Under the pieces are notes generated by a model. It had not been told where the DNA came from and ran no database searches. It saw only the letters and a list, made by a program, of their open reading frames with translations. From Closterium sp. NIES-65 (Eukaryota; Streptophyta; Zygnematophyceae; Desmidiales; Closteriaceae), in the NCBI GenBank assembly GCA_948144175.1, contig CANXME010002544.1:124001-188000 (forward strand): a stretch of 64,000 nt of DNA, in the 5' to 3' direction. Numbering within the stretch: the first letter of the stretch is position 1; each line of letters begins with the position of its first letter. Both the position numbers and the translations under genes were made by a program. Positions 32,100-42,500 of the stretch are shown here, piece after piece.

Positions 32100-33192
32100 T
32101 GTTGGGTGCAAATTCACATTGCACGACATCCTGCCGTCTGTTTGTATGAGTATGCGTGTGCGAATGCATTTGAGTGTGAATGGAATGTTCGTGTGTTTGT
32201 TTGCTTTCGCAATTTTCGCTTGAAGCATTTGCAGGTACTCGCGCATTGTGCGCTTCGGCATAACATTGTATGCGCTATGAACAATACAAGCAGAAAGGAC
32301 GAGCTCGCAAAGGAACCCAAGATGGAAGCTTTGCGGTTCGGCTTACTTGATTGCGCAGATTCAGTTCTATCCAACTCGAAATTGTACTATTTTGTTTGGT
32401 TGACTATAGTGTAGCAGGGCAGGCACTATAGGGGTACAATTTAGGTGAAGGTTGGATGTTGTTTGTTTGTATCTGCATGCTACAAGGCCAGGGGAAACCA
32501 GCGGAACCAGCATTTGGCTGGTTGGGCAAAGACAAAACAGGTTCTGTTTTTAGGACCTGAACCTGGTTGTTGTTTTCCCAGGTTGGAAAAACAGAACCAG
32601 AGGTTGTTTACCAACCTACCACCTGCTGTTTTGTCCAGCCAGGTTGGTTCTGTTGCTTGGAATTATTTGGGATCATCCTTGGTTGTTCCCAGGTTTATTC
32701 CCAAGGTCCTTGCTAGCTAGAACTATTTATTCTTTCTCTGTTTGTACCTGGATATAGTGAAATCGATTCAAGCGAATTCCTCCCTTCCTGGAATTTTGTT
32801 TCTACGCGTTACTACGGCGGAATGCTACCCGAGTCAACGCTAGTACGCTAGCACTCCAACGCTAGGCAAACGCTGTCCGAGCCATAACTTCGTAATGGCA
32901 GAACATTTCGCAAAGCAACTTGATTCATTTTAAAGCTCTTGGAGAGAGCATCGATATAGGAAATTCTCAGCTTAATCCAATCGACAGTCTGCACGATACG
33001 CTGCGCGACGTTCAAGGTACTCTTGCTGTTTTGACTAAGTCCCTCTTAATTCCTCTCTCTACAAACTCGGACCCGAGGATAGGGGCTGGTCTTGTACCAC
33101 GCACCCAAGGACCCTTGAAGCTGACCCCGAGGAGAGGTTTTAAGTGTGATAAAGTCTTAATAGCTTGAGTTTATTAGGCTCTTACACCAACA
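32100..33192 (+). repeat. 5' LTR of R1-c (1,093 bp)
   Basis: It has canonical ends and length. It differs from R1-f at many sites (for example CGCGTTACTACGG near 32805), so it is an older or different subfamily. Confidence 0.95.
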
Positions 33193-33195
33193 AGC

Positions 33196-33207
33196 TGGTA
33201 TCAGAGC
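33196..33207 (+). other. Primer-binding site of R1-c
   Basis: TGGTATCAGAGC, three bases after the LTR. Confidence 0.9.
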
Positions 33208-33238
33208 TGCGTTATAGTGATCCTCGATATAGGTAGCT

Positions 33239-34249
33239 ATGCCGGGCAACACCTCGACGGGAGCTGGTAAATCTTCAGCCCAAGATCGTAGCGGCAACCA
33301 TGATTCTGGTGCTTCAGCGCCAAGGGGAGCGCGAACAAACCAGGGCTCGCTGGTCAAGGAGGTGATGAAAAACTTCACCGTCGAGAAGTTCAATGGTGAG
33401 GGCTATGATGATTGGGCCTGGAAAATGCAACTCTATTTCCGTCAGATTGGATTGCTGAAACTAATGATTGGGGAGGAGCCTAGACCGATTGACTCCGCGC
33501 TGCAGGAAGATTGGGACGAGCGCTCCTCGGCTGGCTACTATTTGATGTCGCAGAGTTTGGAGCTGAACCAGCGTCACCACGTTATGCACCTGCTGCCGAA
33601 GGTTGAGTGCGGTCCGAAGACGTGGACCGTGTTGAAGGAGCTGCACGCCCCGACCTCCGTTGTTGCAACATTGATGCTGGAGAGGGAGCTGTCCGCGTTG
33701 CGCCTGAGCGAGGGAGAGCCGGTGCAACCTGTCCTGGACAAATTGCGCGACCTCTACGCGAAGTTGGCGACCGCGGGAATCACCTACCCGGAGCAGACCA
33801 AGTGCCTGAGGATGCTCTCGGTGCTGCCGGAATCGTGGCTTCAATTCACGAGCGGATTGAGCCTGCCGCAGAACCAGAGCTCATGGACACTCGAGTGGGT
33901 GCGGACAAAGATTCTAGAGGAGGACTTCCGTCGCCGTCAAATGAGGGGTGGAGACGACGGCAGCAGCGGCTACGGATTGCAAGGGAGCCGACAAGGCAGA
34001 GGACGTGGCTTCGGTGGTGCTGGACGCGGTGCAAAGAAAGACGACGACTCCAACGACCAACAAGGAGGTACCGGGTGGGGTCGCGGTGCGAAATCTGGAC
34101 GTGGGGGCAAGTCGGGTGCTGGTGGCAAAATGAAAGGGAGTTGCTGGTATTGTGAGAAGGAAGGGCACCCCTGGTTTTTGTGCTATAAGAAACCCGATGG
34201 ATGGACCCCCCACAATCGTCACCAGGATGGCGGCGCGCGGAGGAATTAG
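33239..34249 (+). pseudogene. R1-c first gag, ending at TAG before protease
   Basis: The 336-codon frame encodes Gag: N-terminal EKFNGEGYDDWAWKMQLYFR, a Gly/Arg-rich basic stretch (GSRQGRGRGFGGAGRG), then the zinc knuckle CWYCEKEGHPWFLC, ending GGARRN and TAG (34247-34249). R1-f has AACCAG here and R1-c has AATTAG. R1-d carries the identical change. The frame downstream of TAG stays open into a second gag. It could make a free Gag, or be simply inactivated. Confidence 0.88.
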
Positions 34250-35398
34250 AAAAACGGCGCCAACATGGTCGCTGATTCGTCCGACAACAACCCGAAGGGC
34301 AACGGCGGTGCGGAGAAACTAATGAAACTAATGATTGGGGAGGAGCCTAGACCGAGTGACCCCGCCCTTCAGGAAGATTGGGACGGGCGCGCCTCGGCTG
34401 GCTACTATTTGATGTCGCAGAGTTTGGAGCTGAACCAGCGTCACCACGTCATGCACCTGCTGCCGGAGGTTGAGTGCGGTCCGAAAGCGTGGACCGCGTT
34501 GAAGGAGCTGCACGCCCCGACCTCTGTTGTTGCAACATTGATGCTGGAGAGGGAGCTGTCCGCGTTGCGCCTGAGCGAGGGAGAGCCGGTGCAACCTGTC
34601 CTGGACGAATTGCGCGACCTCTACGCGAAGTTGGCGACCGCGGGAATCACCTACTCAGAGCAGACCAAGTGCCTGAAGATGCTCTCGCTGCTGCCGGAAT
34701 CCTGGCTTCAATTCACGAGCGGACTGAGCCTGCCGCAGAACATGAGCTCGTGGACACTCGAGTGGGAGCGGACAAAGATTCTAGAGGAGGACTTCCGTCG
34801 CCGTCAAATGACGGGTGGAGACGACGGCAGCAGCGGCTACGGGATGCAAGGGAGCCGACGTGGCAAAGGACGTAGCTTCGGTGGTGCTGGACGCGGTGCA
34901 AAGAAAGACGACGACTCCAACAACCAACAAGGAGGTACTGGTTGGGGTCGCGGTGCGAAATCTGGACGTGGGGGCAAGTCGGGTGCTGGTGGCAAAATGA
35001 AAGGGAGTTGCTGGTATTGTGAGAAGGAAGGGCACCCCTGGTTTTTGTGCTATAAGAAACCCGATGGATGGACCCCCCAGAATCATCACCAGGATGGCGG
35101 CGCGCGGAGGAACCAGAAAAACGGCGCCAACATGGTCGCTGATTCGTCCGAGAATAACCCGAAGGGCAACGGCAGTGCGGAGAAGAATAAGGAGCGCACC
35201 ACGGGCCAATTCTTCTATATGGGAAACAAGGGGGAGCAAGGAGATGCATCTGCTAAGGTTGGAGCAGAGCTGCACCCCCTGGACTATTGGGTGTTGGACA
35301 CAGGCGTTGCTTGGACAATGACGCCGCGCAAGGACCTGCTGGACGACGTACGCGCTGCACCGATTAATGAGGTGTGCTCTGCCCTGGACACATGTTGA
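34250..35398 (+). pseudogene. R1-c second partial gag fused to protease
   Basis: It follows in frame after the TAG: NGANMVADSSDNN, GNGGAEK, then abruptly LMKLMIGEEPRPSDPALQ, which is residue 70 or so of Gag starting again. It runs through a second knuckle and on to protease (VLDTGVAWTMT), ending at a frameshift (GCTCTGCCCTGG, one T missing near 35386). The second copy has different subfamily variants (MQGSRRGKGRSF, DDSNNQQGG) from the first (LQGSRQGRGRGF, DDSNDQQGG), so it did not arise by simple local duplication. Confidence 0.88.
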
Positions 35399-36303
35399 AG
35401 ATGGCTGGTGCGGGACGAGCTGCGTTTAAGGGAGCGGATGGCAAGCCGGTGGTGCTGCACGACGTTCTCCTCGTCCCCGACCTGAAGGCCAACCTTATCT
35501 CTCTCCGTAAGCTTGGCAAGGCTGGGGTGAACACCAACACGGATGGGGCTCACACTTATAAAGGGAAGCTGGGCAATCGGGTGCTTTGGGATCTGCACGA
35601 GAGCAAGGACTTGTACAGATCTATGTGGCAGCTGCCGGCGCTGGCGTGGCACGGTGGGGGGCAGGCTGGAGAGGGGTCTGCATCCCAGGGGGAGTGCAAC
35701 GCCGTTGGAGGGGTTGGTGTGAAAGTGTCGGCCAGATCTGGGGAGACGGATTGGGCAACTGCACACCGACGTTTGGGGCATGTGGCAATGCCTTTGCTGA
35801 AGCTCCTGGAGAAGGATGGAGCCGTTAAGGGCTTGAAGCTGAACGGACAACCACCCGATGATAACTGTGAAAGTTCACCCGTTTCCCCTTCCATTATGTG
35901 GCTGGCAGGAGCAAAAAGCCGTTGGAGCTGGTCCACATGGATTGGTGGGGCCGCCGCCGGTGCAAGGGCACAAGGGGGAGTGGTACTTCCTAACCATAGT
36001 GGATGACTGGAGCAGGCTAATGTGGGCGTATCTACTGAAGCAGAAAGATTACGCCGCCTCTACGATTTGGGACGATTGGCTGCCGTTAGTGGAGAAGCAA
36101 GCGGAGTGTGTGGTGAAGCGGATTAGGACAGATCGGGGTGGTGAGTTCCTTGGAGCTGAGATGACGGCCTGGCTCAATAAGCAGGGCATCCAGAGGGAGC
36201 TGACCACGGCTTCCACCCCACAGTCCAACGGTGTAGCAGAACGGACAATTCTGGAGACAGCTAAGGCGCTGCTCATAGAATCTGGGCTGGGCAACTTGAT
36301 GTG
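35374..36303 (+). pseudogene. R1-c pre-integrase and integrase remnant
   Basis: After the frameshift the frame is open to about 35870 with HRRLGHVAMPLLK. A deletion of about 16 bases at 35871 removes the second Cys pair. Integrase continues in another frame with WYFLTIVDDWSRLMWAYLLK, RTDRGGEF and NGVAERTILE (9 bases missing, ANR lost). It stops at 36303, where R1-f continues WPHAVRH. Confidence 0.9.
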
Positions 36304-37095
36304 TGTTGGGTGCAAATTTACATTGCACGACATCCTGCCGTCTGTTTGTACGAGTATGCGTGTGCGAATGCATTTCGGTATGAATGGAATGTTCGTGTGT
36401 TTGTTTGTTTCTGCAATTTTCGCCTGAAGCATTTGCAGGTAGCCACGCATTGTGCGCTTCGGCATAACATTGTACACACTATGAACAGTACAAGCAGAAA
36501 GGACGAGCTCGCAAAGGAACCCAAGATGGAAGCTTTGCGGTTCGGCTTGCTTGATTGCGCGGATTCAGTTCTATCCAACTCGAAATTGTACTGTTTTGTT
36601 TGGTTAACTATAGTGTAGCAGGGCAGGCACTATAGGGGTACAATTTAGGTGAAGGTTGGATGTTGTTTGTCTGTATCTGCATGCTACAGGGCCAGGGGAA
36701 ACCAGCGGAGCCAGCATTTGGTTGGTTGGGCAAAGACAAAACAGGTTCTGTTTTTAGGACCTGAACCTGGTTGTTGTTTTCCCAGGTTGGAAAAACAGAA
36801 CCAGAGGTTGTTTACCAACCTACCATCTGCTATTTTGTCCAGCCAGGTTGGTTCTGTTGCTTGGAATTATTTGGGATCATCCCTGGTTGATCCCAGGTTG
36901 ATTCCCAAGGTCCTTGCTAGCTAGAGCTATTTATTCCTTCTCTGTTTGTACCTGAATATAGTGAAATTGATTCAAGCGAAAATTGCAGAAACAAACAAAC
37001 ACACGAACATTCCATTCATACCGAAATGCATTCGCACACGCATACTCGTACAAACAGACGGCAGGATGTCGTGCAATGTGAATTTGCACCCAACA
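36304..37095. repeat. Fold-back R1 LTR: plus-strand 1-677 joined to minus-strand 125-1
   Basis: It begins as a plus-strand LTR (36304-36980), then at the shared 10-mer TTCAAGCGAA (36971-36980) switches to the minus-strand copy of LTR positions 125 to 1, ending TTGCACCCAACA at 37095. Both outer ends are therefore LTR starts. The 10-mer occurs in inverted orientation at positions 116-125 and 668-677 of the normal LTR, so a fold-back or template switch between them explains the junction. The right end continues into the polypurine tract of R1-d. Confidence 0.9.
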
Positions 37096-37137
37096 CACTC
37101 CCCCTCAGCCTGCCGGCTGCATCCCCATCATTCCATA

Positions 37138-40100
37138 CTAGTTCATGCTCATTCCACTCATGCGCACACAACGCCAATGAGGCTCATCTGCAAGCCTCTT
37201 GGTGAGGAAGTCTGCTGGCTGCTGGTGAGTCTTGATGTAGATCGGATTCACCGTCCCCCTCTTCACCTCCTTACACAGCCAGTGCCACTTGATACGCATG
37301 TGCTTATTCAGCCCATGAAGCACAGCGTTCCTGGCCATCCGAAGAGCTCCCTTGCTATCACAAAACAGTGGCGTAGCAACCTTTTGCTCCTGGCCAATCT
37401 CCTCCAACAGCCTCCTCAGCCAAATCACCTCCTTCACCCCATGGAACATCGCCATGTACTCTGATTCCTCGGAAGAGAGTGCTGTCTCCGTCTGCTTCTT
37501 TGACCTCCAACTAACCGGTCCTCCCCCAACTACGCAGATGTATCCTCCCACAGATGAGGAATCCTCCTTCTCAGAGGCCCACGTAGCATCAGTAAAGCAA
37601 GTGAGAAAAAGCTTGCCTTCTCCAAGCCTCTCCCCCTTCTCTTTCAGCACCTCAACCCCTTTCTGCTTCACCTGTGCAGATGCGGAGTATTGAACTCCAA
37701 TGCTTGGGTGAGAATTCAGATACTTCACCACACGCTCAGCTGCATCCACCTGCTTCTCTGATGGATTCTGCACCACCCTAGCCAGCTGCCCAACCGAGAA
37801 AAAAGATGTCGGGCCTCGTGCGAACTGCTGCATACAAGAGGCTGCCCACCAAGGACTGAAATTGCTGCTGCTCCTCGGCTTCAACCCCTTGATCCTCTGC
37901 AGCTTTCACAAGTTTGAATTCTGCTGGCAGGGGAGTTGCAACCTTGCGCTCATTCTCAATTCCGTACTTCTCCCCAAGCTCCTTGATGAACTTCTCCTGG
38001 TGCAGCTTCAACCACCTGTGATCCAGATCCCTCTCCACGTGCCTCCCGAGGTAGTACTTTACCTCCCCAAGGTTCTTGCACTTAAAGTTCTCCATCAGCT
38101 ACTGCTGCACCTTCTGGATCTCCTTCATGCTGCTGCTAAAGAGAAGAATGTCGTCCTCATAAACCAGAAACAGCACCAGCTTCTCCCCCTCCCCCTTGAG
38201 AAAGAGGCTCTCATCACAGCTGCTGGTCCTGAATCCCATCTCCTCTAAAACAGCTGCCAACTTCTGGCACCAGCAGCGTGGCGCCTGCTTCAAGCCGTAG
38301 ATGGACTTTTTCAGATTGCACACCCTGCCCGTACCATCCTCATACCCAGGTGGCTGCGTCATGAACACCTCCTCCTCTAAAATCCCGTTGAGAAATGCCG
38401 TTGATATGTCCATATGGATAATGAACTTCCCACTAACGGCTGCATCTGCCAACAAGACACGAAGGGTAGGGGGTTTGGCAGTAAGAGCAAAGATCTCATT
38501 GAAATCCCGCTTCTCCTTCTGCATAAACCCCTTAGCCAACAACCTTCTCTTGTAGATGGTGACCTGCCCCTTGTCGTTAGTCTTGATCCTTAGCACCCAC
38601 TTGCATTGTACCGCTTTCTTTCCCTCAGGCAGCACCACTAGTTCCCAAGTCCCATTCTCCAGCAGGCTCTGGTACTCAGCATCCCTAGAAGCTAGCCATT
38701 TGTCCCTATCTGGTCCAGCTAATGCCTCCTCCATGCTAGCTGGTTCCTCTGGTGCAGGGGCAAGAAAACAGTACGCAGGCTCATCCTCCTCATCCGGGTC
38801 ATAGCCATGCGGTAGAATCAGCAATGCCTCCTCGGTCCCAAGCTGCTGCTATGCTACATCAGCTCCTACAGTCAGCTTCTTAGTAGCCATACGGGTACGT
38901 CCTGGCCTGGAGACGGGTGTCTCCCATCCCTTCATAACGACACCCTTCGGCTTCTAAGTTTTCCCCTGCTGCTGCTCTCCTCCCTCGGATCCAGCAGCTC
39001 CACTAGTGCTACCGCTAGTCTCCACTCCATCGTTTTCTCCACCAGCAGGTGCCTCCTGTACCTTCTTTCCATCACCACCCTCTGCAGCTGCCTCCTCTCC
39101 CTCCTCCCACACACTAGGAGTCAGGTCCAGCTGCATGGTGATCTGCTCCATTTGCTGGGACACCCTGGCCTCCGGCTGTTTCTCCCAGCTCCCATACATC
39201 ATGCCCTCAACAAACTTCACATCCCTGCTGTCAAACAACACACCCTTGGAAGGTTCCCACAGCAGCCATCCCTTGCTCTCAGCAGCCAGCCCCAAATGCA
39301 CACACCAGATTGCACTCGCCCCCAACTTACTGCGGTAGGTCTTGGGGACGTGGGCGACTGCCATGCAACCGAGCACCCTCAGCATGTCCACCGGCGGCTT
39401 CCTCCCAAGCCACCTCTCCAACGGCACCCACGAGTCATCCCCAACCTTTGTGAGTACCCTGTTCCTAGCGACGGTAGCGTGCCGAACAGCATGGGGCCAC
39501 ATCAAGTTGCCCAGCCCAGATTCTATGAGCAGCGCCCTAGCTGTCTCCAGAATTGTCCGGTTCGCCCGTTCTGCTACACCGTTAGACTGTGGGGTGTAAG
39601 CCGTGGTCAGCTCCCTCTGGATGCCCTGCTTCTTGAGCCAGGCCGTCATCTCAGCTCCAAGGAACTCACCACCCCGATCTGTCCTAATCCGCTTCACCAC
39701 ACACTCCGCTTGCTTCTCCACGAACGGCAGCCAATCGTCCCGAATCGTGGAGGCGGCGTGATCTTTCTGCTTCAGCGGATACGCCCACATTAGCCTGCTC
39801 CAGTCATCCACTATGGTTAGGAAATACCGCTCCCCCTTGTGCCCTTGCACCGGCAGCGGCCCCACCAAGTCCATGTGGACCAGCTCCAACGGCTTTTTGC
39901 TCCTGCCAGCCACACTATGGAAGGGGAAACGGGTGAACTTTGAAAGGAGGCAAATTTCACAGTTATCATTGGGTGGTTGTCCGTTCAGCTTCAAGCCCTT
40001 AACGGCTCCATCCTTCTCCAGCTACTTCAGCAAAGGCATTGCCACATGCCCCAAGCGTCGGTGTGCAGTTGCCCAATCTGTCTCCCCAGATCTGGCCGAC

Positions 40101-41509
40101 ACTTTCACACCAACCCCTCCAACGGCGTTGCACTCCCCCTGGGATGCAGACCCCTCTCCAGCCTGCCCCCCACCGTGCCACGCCAGCGCCGGCAGCTGCC
40201 ACATAGATCTGTACACGTCCTTGCTCTCGTGCAGATCCCAAAGCACCCGATTGCCCAGCTTCTGTACGTCGTCCAGCAGGTTCTTGCGCGGCGTCATTGT
40301 CCAAGCAGCGCCTGTGTCCAACACCCAATAGTCTAGGGGGTGCAGCTCTGCTCCAACCTTACCAGATGCGTCTCCTTGCTCCCCCTTGTGTCCCATATGG
40401 AAGAATTGGCCCGCGGTGCGCTCCTTCTTCTTCTCCGCACCGCCGTTGCCCTTCGGGTTGTTGTCGGACGAATCAGCGACCATGTTGGCGCCGTTTTTCT
40501 AATTCCTCCGCGCGCCGCCATCCTGGTGACGATTCTGGGGGGTCCATCCATCGGGTTTCTTATAGCACAAAAACCAGGGGTGCCCTTCCTTCTCACAATA
40601 CCAGCAACTCCCTTTCATTTTGCCACCAGCACCCGACTTGCCCCCACGTCCAGATTTCGCACCGCGACCCCACCCGGTACCTCCTTGTTGGTCGTTGGAG
40701 TCGTCGTCTTTCTTTGCACCGCGTCCAGCACCACCGAAGCCACGTCCTCTGCCTTGTCGGCTCCCTTGCAATCCGTAGCCGCTGCTGCCGTCGTCTCCAC
40801 CCCTCATTTGACGGCGACGGAAGTCCTCCTCTAGAATCTTTGTCCGCACCCACTCGAGCGTCCACAAGCTCAGGTTCTGCGGCAGGCTCAATCCGCTCGT
40901 GAATTGAAGCCACGATTCCGGCAGCAGCGAGAGCATCTTCAGGCACTTGGTTTGCTCCGGGTAGGTGATTCCCGCGATCGCGAGCTTCGCGTAGAGATCA
41001 AGCATCTTGTCCAGGATGGGTTGTACCGGCTCTCCCTCGCTTAGGCGCAACGCGGACAGCTCCCTCTCCATCATGAGCGTCGCAGCGACGGAGGTAGGGG
41101 CGTGCAGCTCCTTCAACACGGTCCACTCCTTCGGACCGCACTCAACCTCCGGCAGCAGGTGCATGACGTGGTGACGCTGGTTCAGCTCCAAACTCTGCGA
41201 CATCAAGTAGTAGCCAGCCGAGGCGCGCTCGTCCCAATCTTCCTGAAGGGCGGGGTCACTCGGTCTAGGCTCCTCCCCAATCATTAGTTTCAGCAAACCG
41301 ATCTGACGGAAATAAAGTTGCATTTTCCAGGCCCAATCATCATAGCCCTCACCATTGAACTTCTCGACGGTGAAGTTTTTCAGCACCTCCTTGATCAACG
41401 AGCCCTGGCTTGTTCGCGCTCCCCTTGGCGCAGAAACACCAGAATCATGGCTGCCGCTACGATCTTGGGCTGAAGATTCACCAGCTACCGCCGAGGTGTT
41501 CCCCGCCAT
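37138..41509 (-). pseudogene. R1-d gag-pol (several stops, frameshift, deletion)
   Basis: Gag is open for 336 codons from 41509 and ends GGARRN-TAG, the same stop as in R1-c. Next come protease DTGA and a deletion joining LLDDVQ to KLGNRVLWD (near 40262). Stops follow: CAG to TAG in LLKQLEK (near 40023), TAG after GEQQQGKT (38954), TAG in the DVAEQQ segment (near 38850), and TAG in the VQQQLME segment (38096-38101). Integrase between 39994 and 38954 is otherwise intact. Reverse transcriptase reads YEDD instead of YVDD. A one-base insertion in GAGAAAAAAGATG (near 37800) shifts the frame before RNase H. Confidence 0.92.
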
Positions 41510-41555
41510 AGCTACCTATATCGAGGATCGCTATAACGCAGCTCTGATACCAGCT

Positions 41556-41632
41556 TGTTGGTGTAAGGGCCTAATAAACTCAAGCTATTAAGACTTTATC
41601 ACACTTAAAAACCTCTCCTCGGGGTCACCTCT
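41556..41632 (-). repeat. 5' LTR fragment of R1-d (77 bp)
   Basis: It starts TGTTGGTGTAAGG and stops within GGGGTCACCTC, where R1-e pol sequence begins (TTGTAGTACTTCACATCC). Confidence 0.93.
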
Positions 41633-42500
41633 TGTAGTACTTCACATCCCTGCTGTCAAACAACACACCCTTGGAAGGCTCCCACAGCAGCCATCCCTTG
41701 CTCTCAGCAGCCAGCCCCAAATGCACACACCAGATTGCACTCGCCCCCAACTTACTGCGGTAGGTCTTGGGGACGTGGGCGACTGCCATGCAACCGAACA
41801 CCCTCAGCATGTCCACCGGCGGCTTCCTCCCAAGCCACCTCTCCAACGGCACCCACGAGTCATCCCCAACCTTTGTGAGTACCCTGTTTCTAGCGACGGT
41901 AGCGTGCCGAACAGCATGGGGCCACATCAAGTTGCCAAGCCCAGATTCTATGAGCAGCGCCCTAGCTGTCTCCAGAATTGTCCGGTTCGCCCGTTCTGCT
42001 ACACCGTTGGACTGTGGGGTGTAAGCCGTGGTCAGCTCCCTCTGGATGCCCTGCTTCTTGAGCCAGGCCGTCATCTCAGTTCCAAGGAACTCACCACCCC
42101 AATCTGTCCTAATCCGCTTCACCACACACTCCGCTTGCTTCTCCACTAACGGCAGCCAATCGTCCCGAATCGTAGAGGCGGCGTAATCTTTCTGCTTCAG
42201 TGGATACGCCCACATTAGCCTGCTCCAGTCATCCACTATGGTTAGGAAGTACCGCTCCCCCTTGTGCCCTTGCACCGGCAGCGGCCCCACCAAGTCCATG
42301 TGGACCAGCTCCAACGGCTTTTTGCTCCTGCCAGCCACACTATGGAAGGGGAAACGGGTGAACTTTGAAAGGAGGCAAATTTCACAGTTATCATCGGGTG
42401 GTCGTCCGTTCAGCTTCAAGCCCTTAACGGCTCCATCTTTCTCCAGCTGCTTCAGCAAAGGCATTGCCACATGCCCCAAACGTCGGTGTGCAGTTGCCCA
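41633..42500 (-). pseudogene. R1-e integrase segment
   Basis: It is open on the minus strand from the R1-f junction: WATAHRRLGHVAMPLLKQLE, CEICLLSKFTRFPFHS, VHMDLVGPLP, RTDWGGEF (Arg-Trp change next to the second Asp), NGVAERANR, then GVLFDSRDVKYY, where the fusion with R1-d ends it. The catalytic Asp, Asp and Glu are retained, but the gene lacks both ends. Confidence 0.9.
42496..42500. other. Target-site duplication of R1-f (left copy)
   Basis: GCCCA, repeated at 49356-49360. Removing R1-f and one copy restores the continuous CAGTTGCCCAATCC of the host element. Confidence 0.96.

Larger units (their letters stand above)
32100..36303 (+). mobile_element. R1-c, R1 copy with duplicated gag, broken in integrase
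   Basis: On the plus strand: 5' LTR, primer-binding site, a first gag ending in TAG, a second partial gag in the same frame, protease, and integrase up to 36303, where a rearranged R1 LTR begins inside the codons for GNLM. Reverse transcriptase, RNase H and 3' LTR are not present. Several indels disable it. Confidence 0.92.
37096..41632 (-). mobile_element. R1-d, defective R1 copy
   Basis: On the minus strand: 77 bp of 5' LTR (41556-41632), primer-binding site (41541-41552), gag-pol with many lesions, polypurine tract (37098-37106), then the truncated LTR that ends the fold-back at 36971. The 5' LTR breaks off at 41632 directly against pol of R1-e, so a deletion fused the two copies. Confidence 0.92.
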
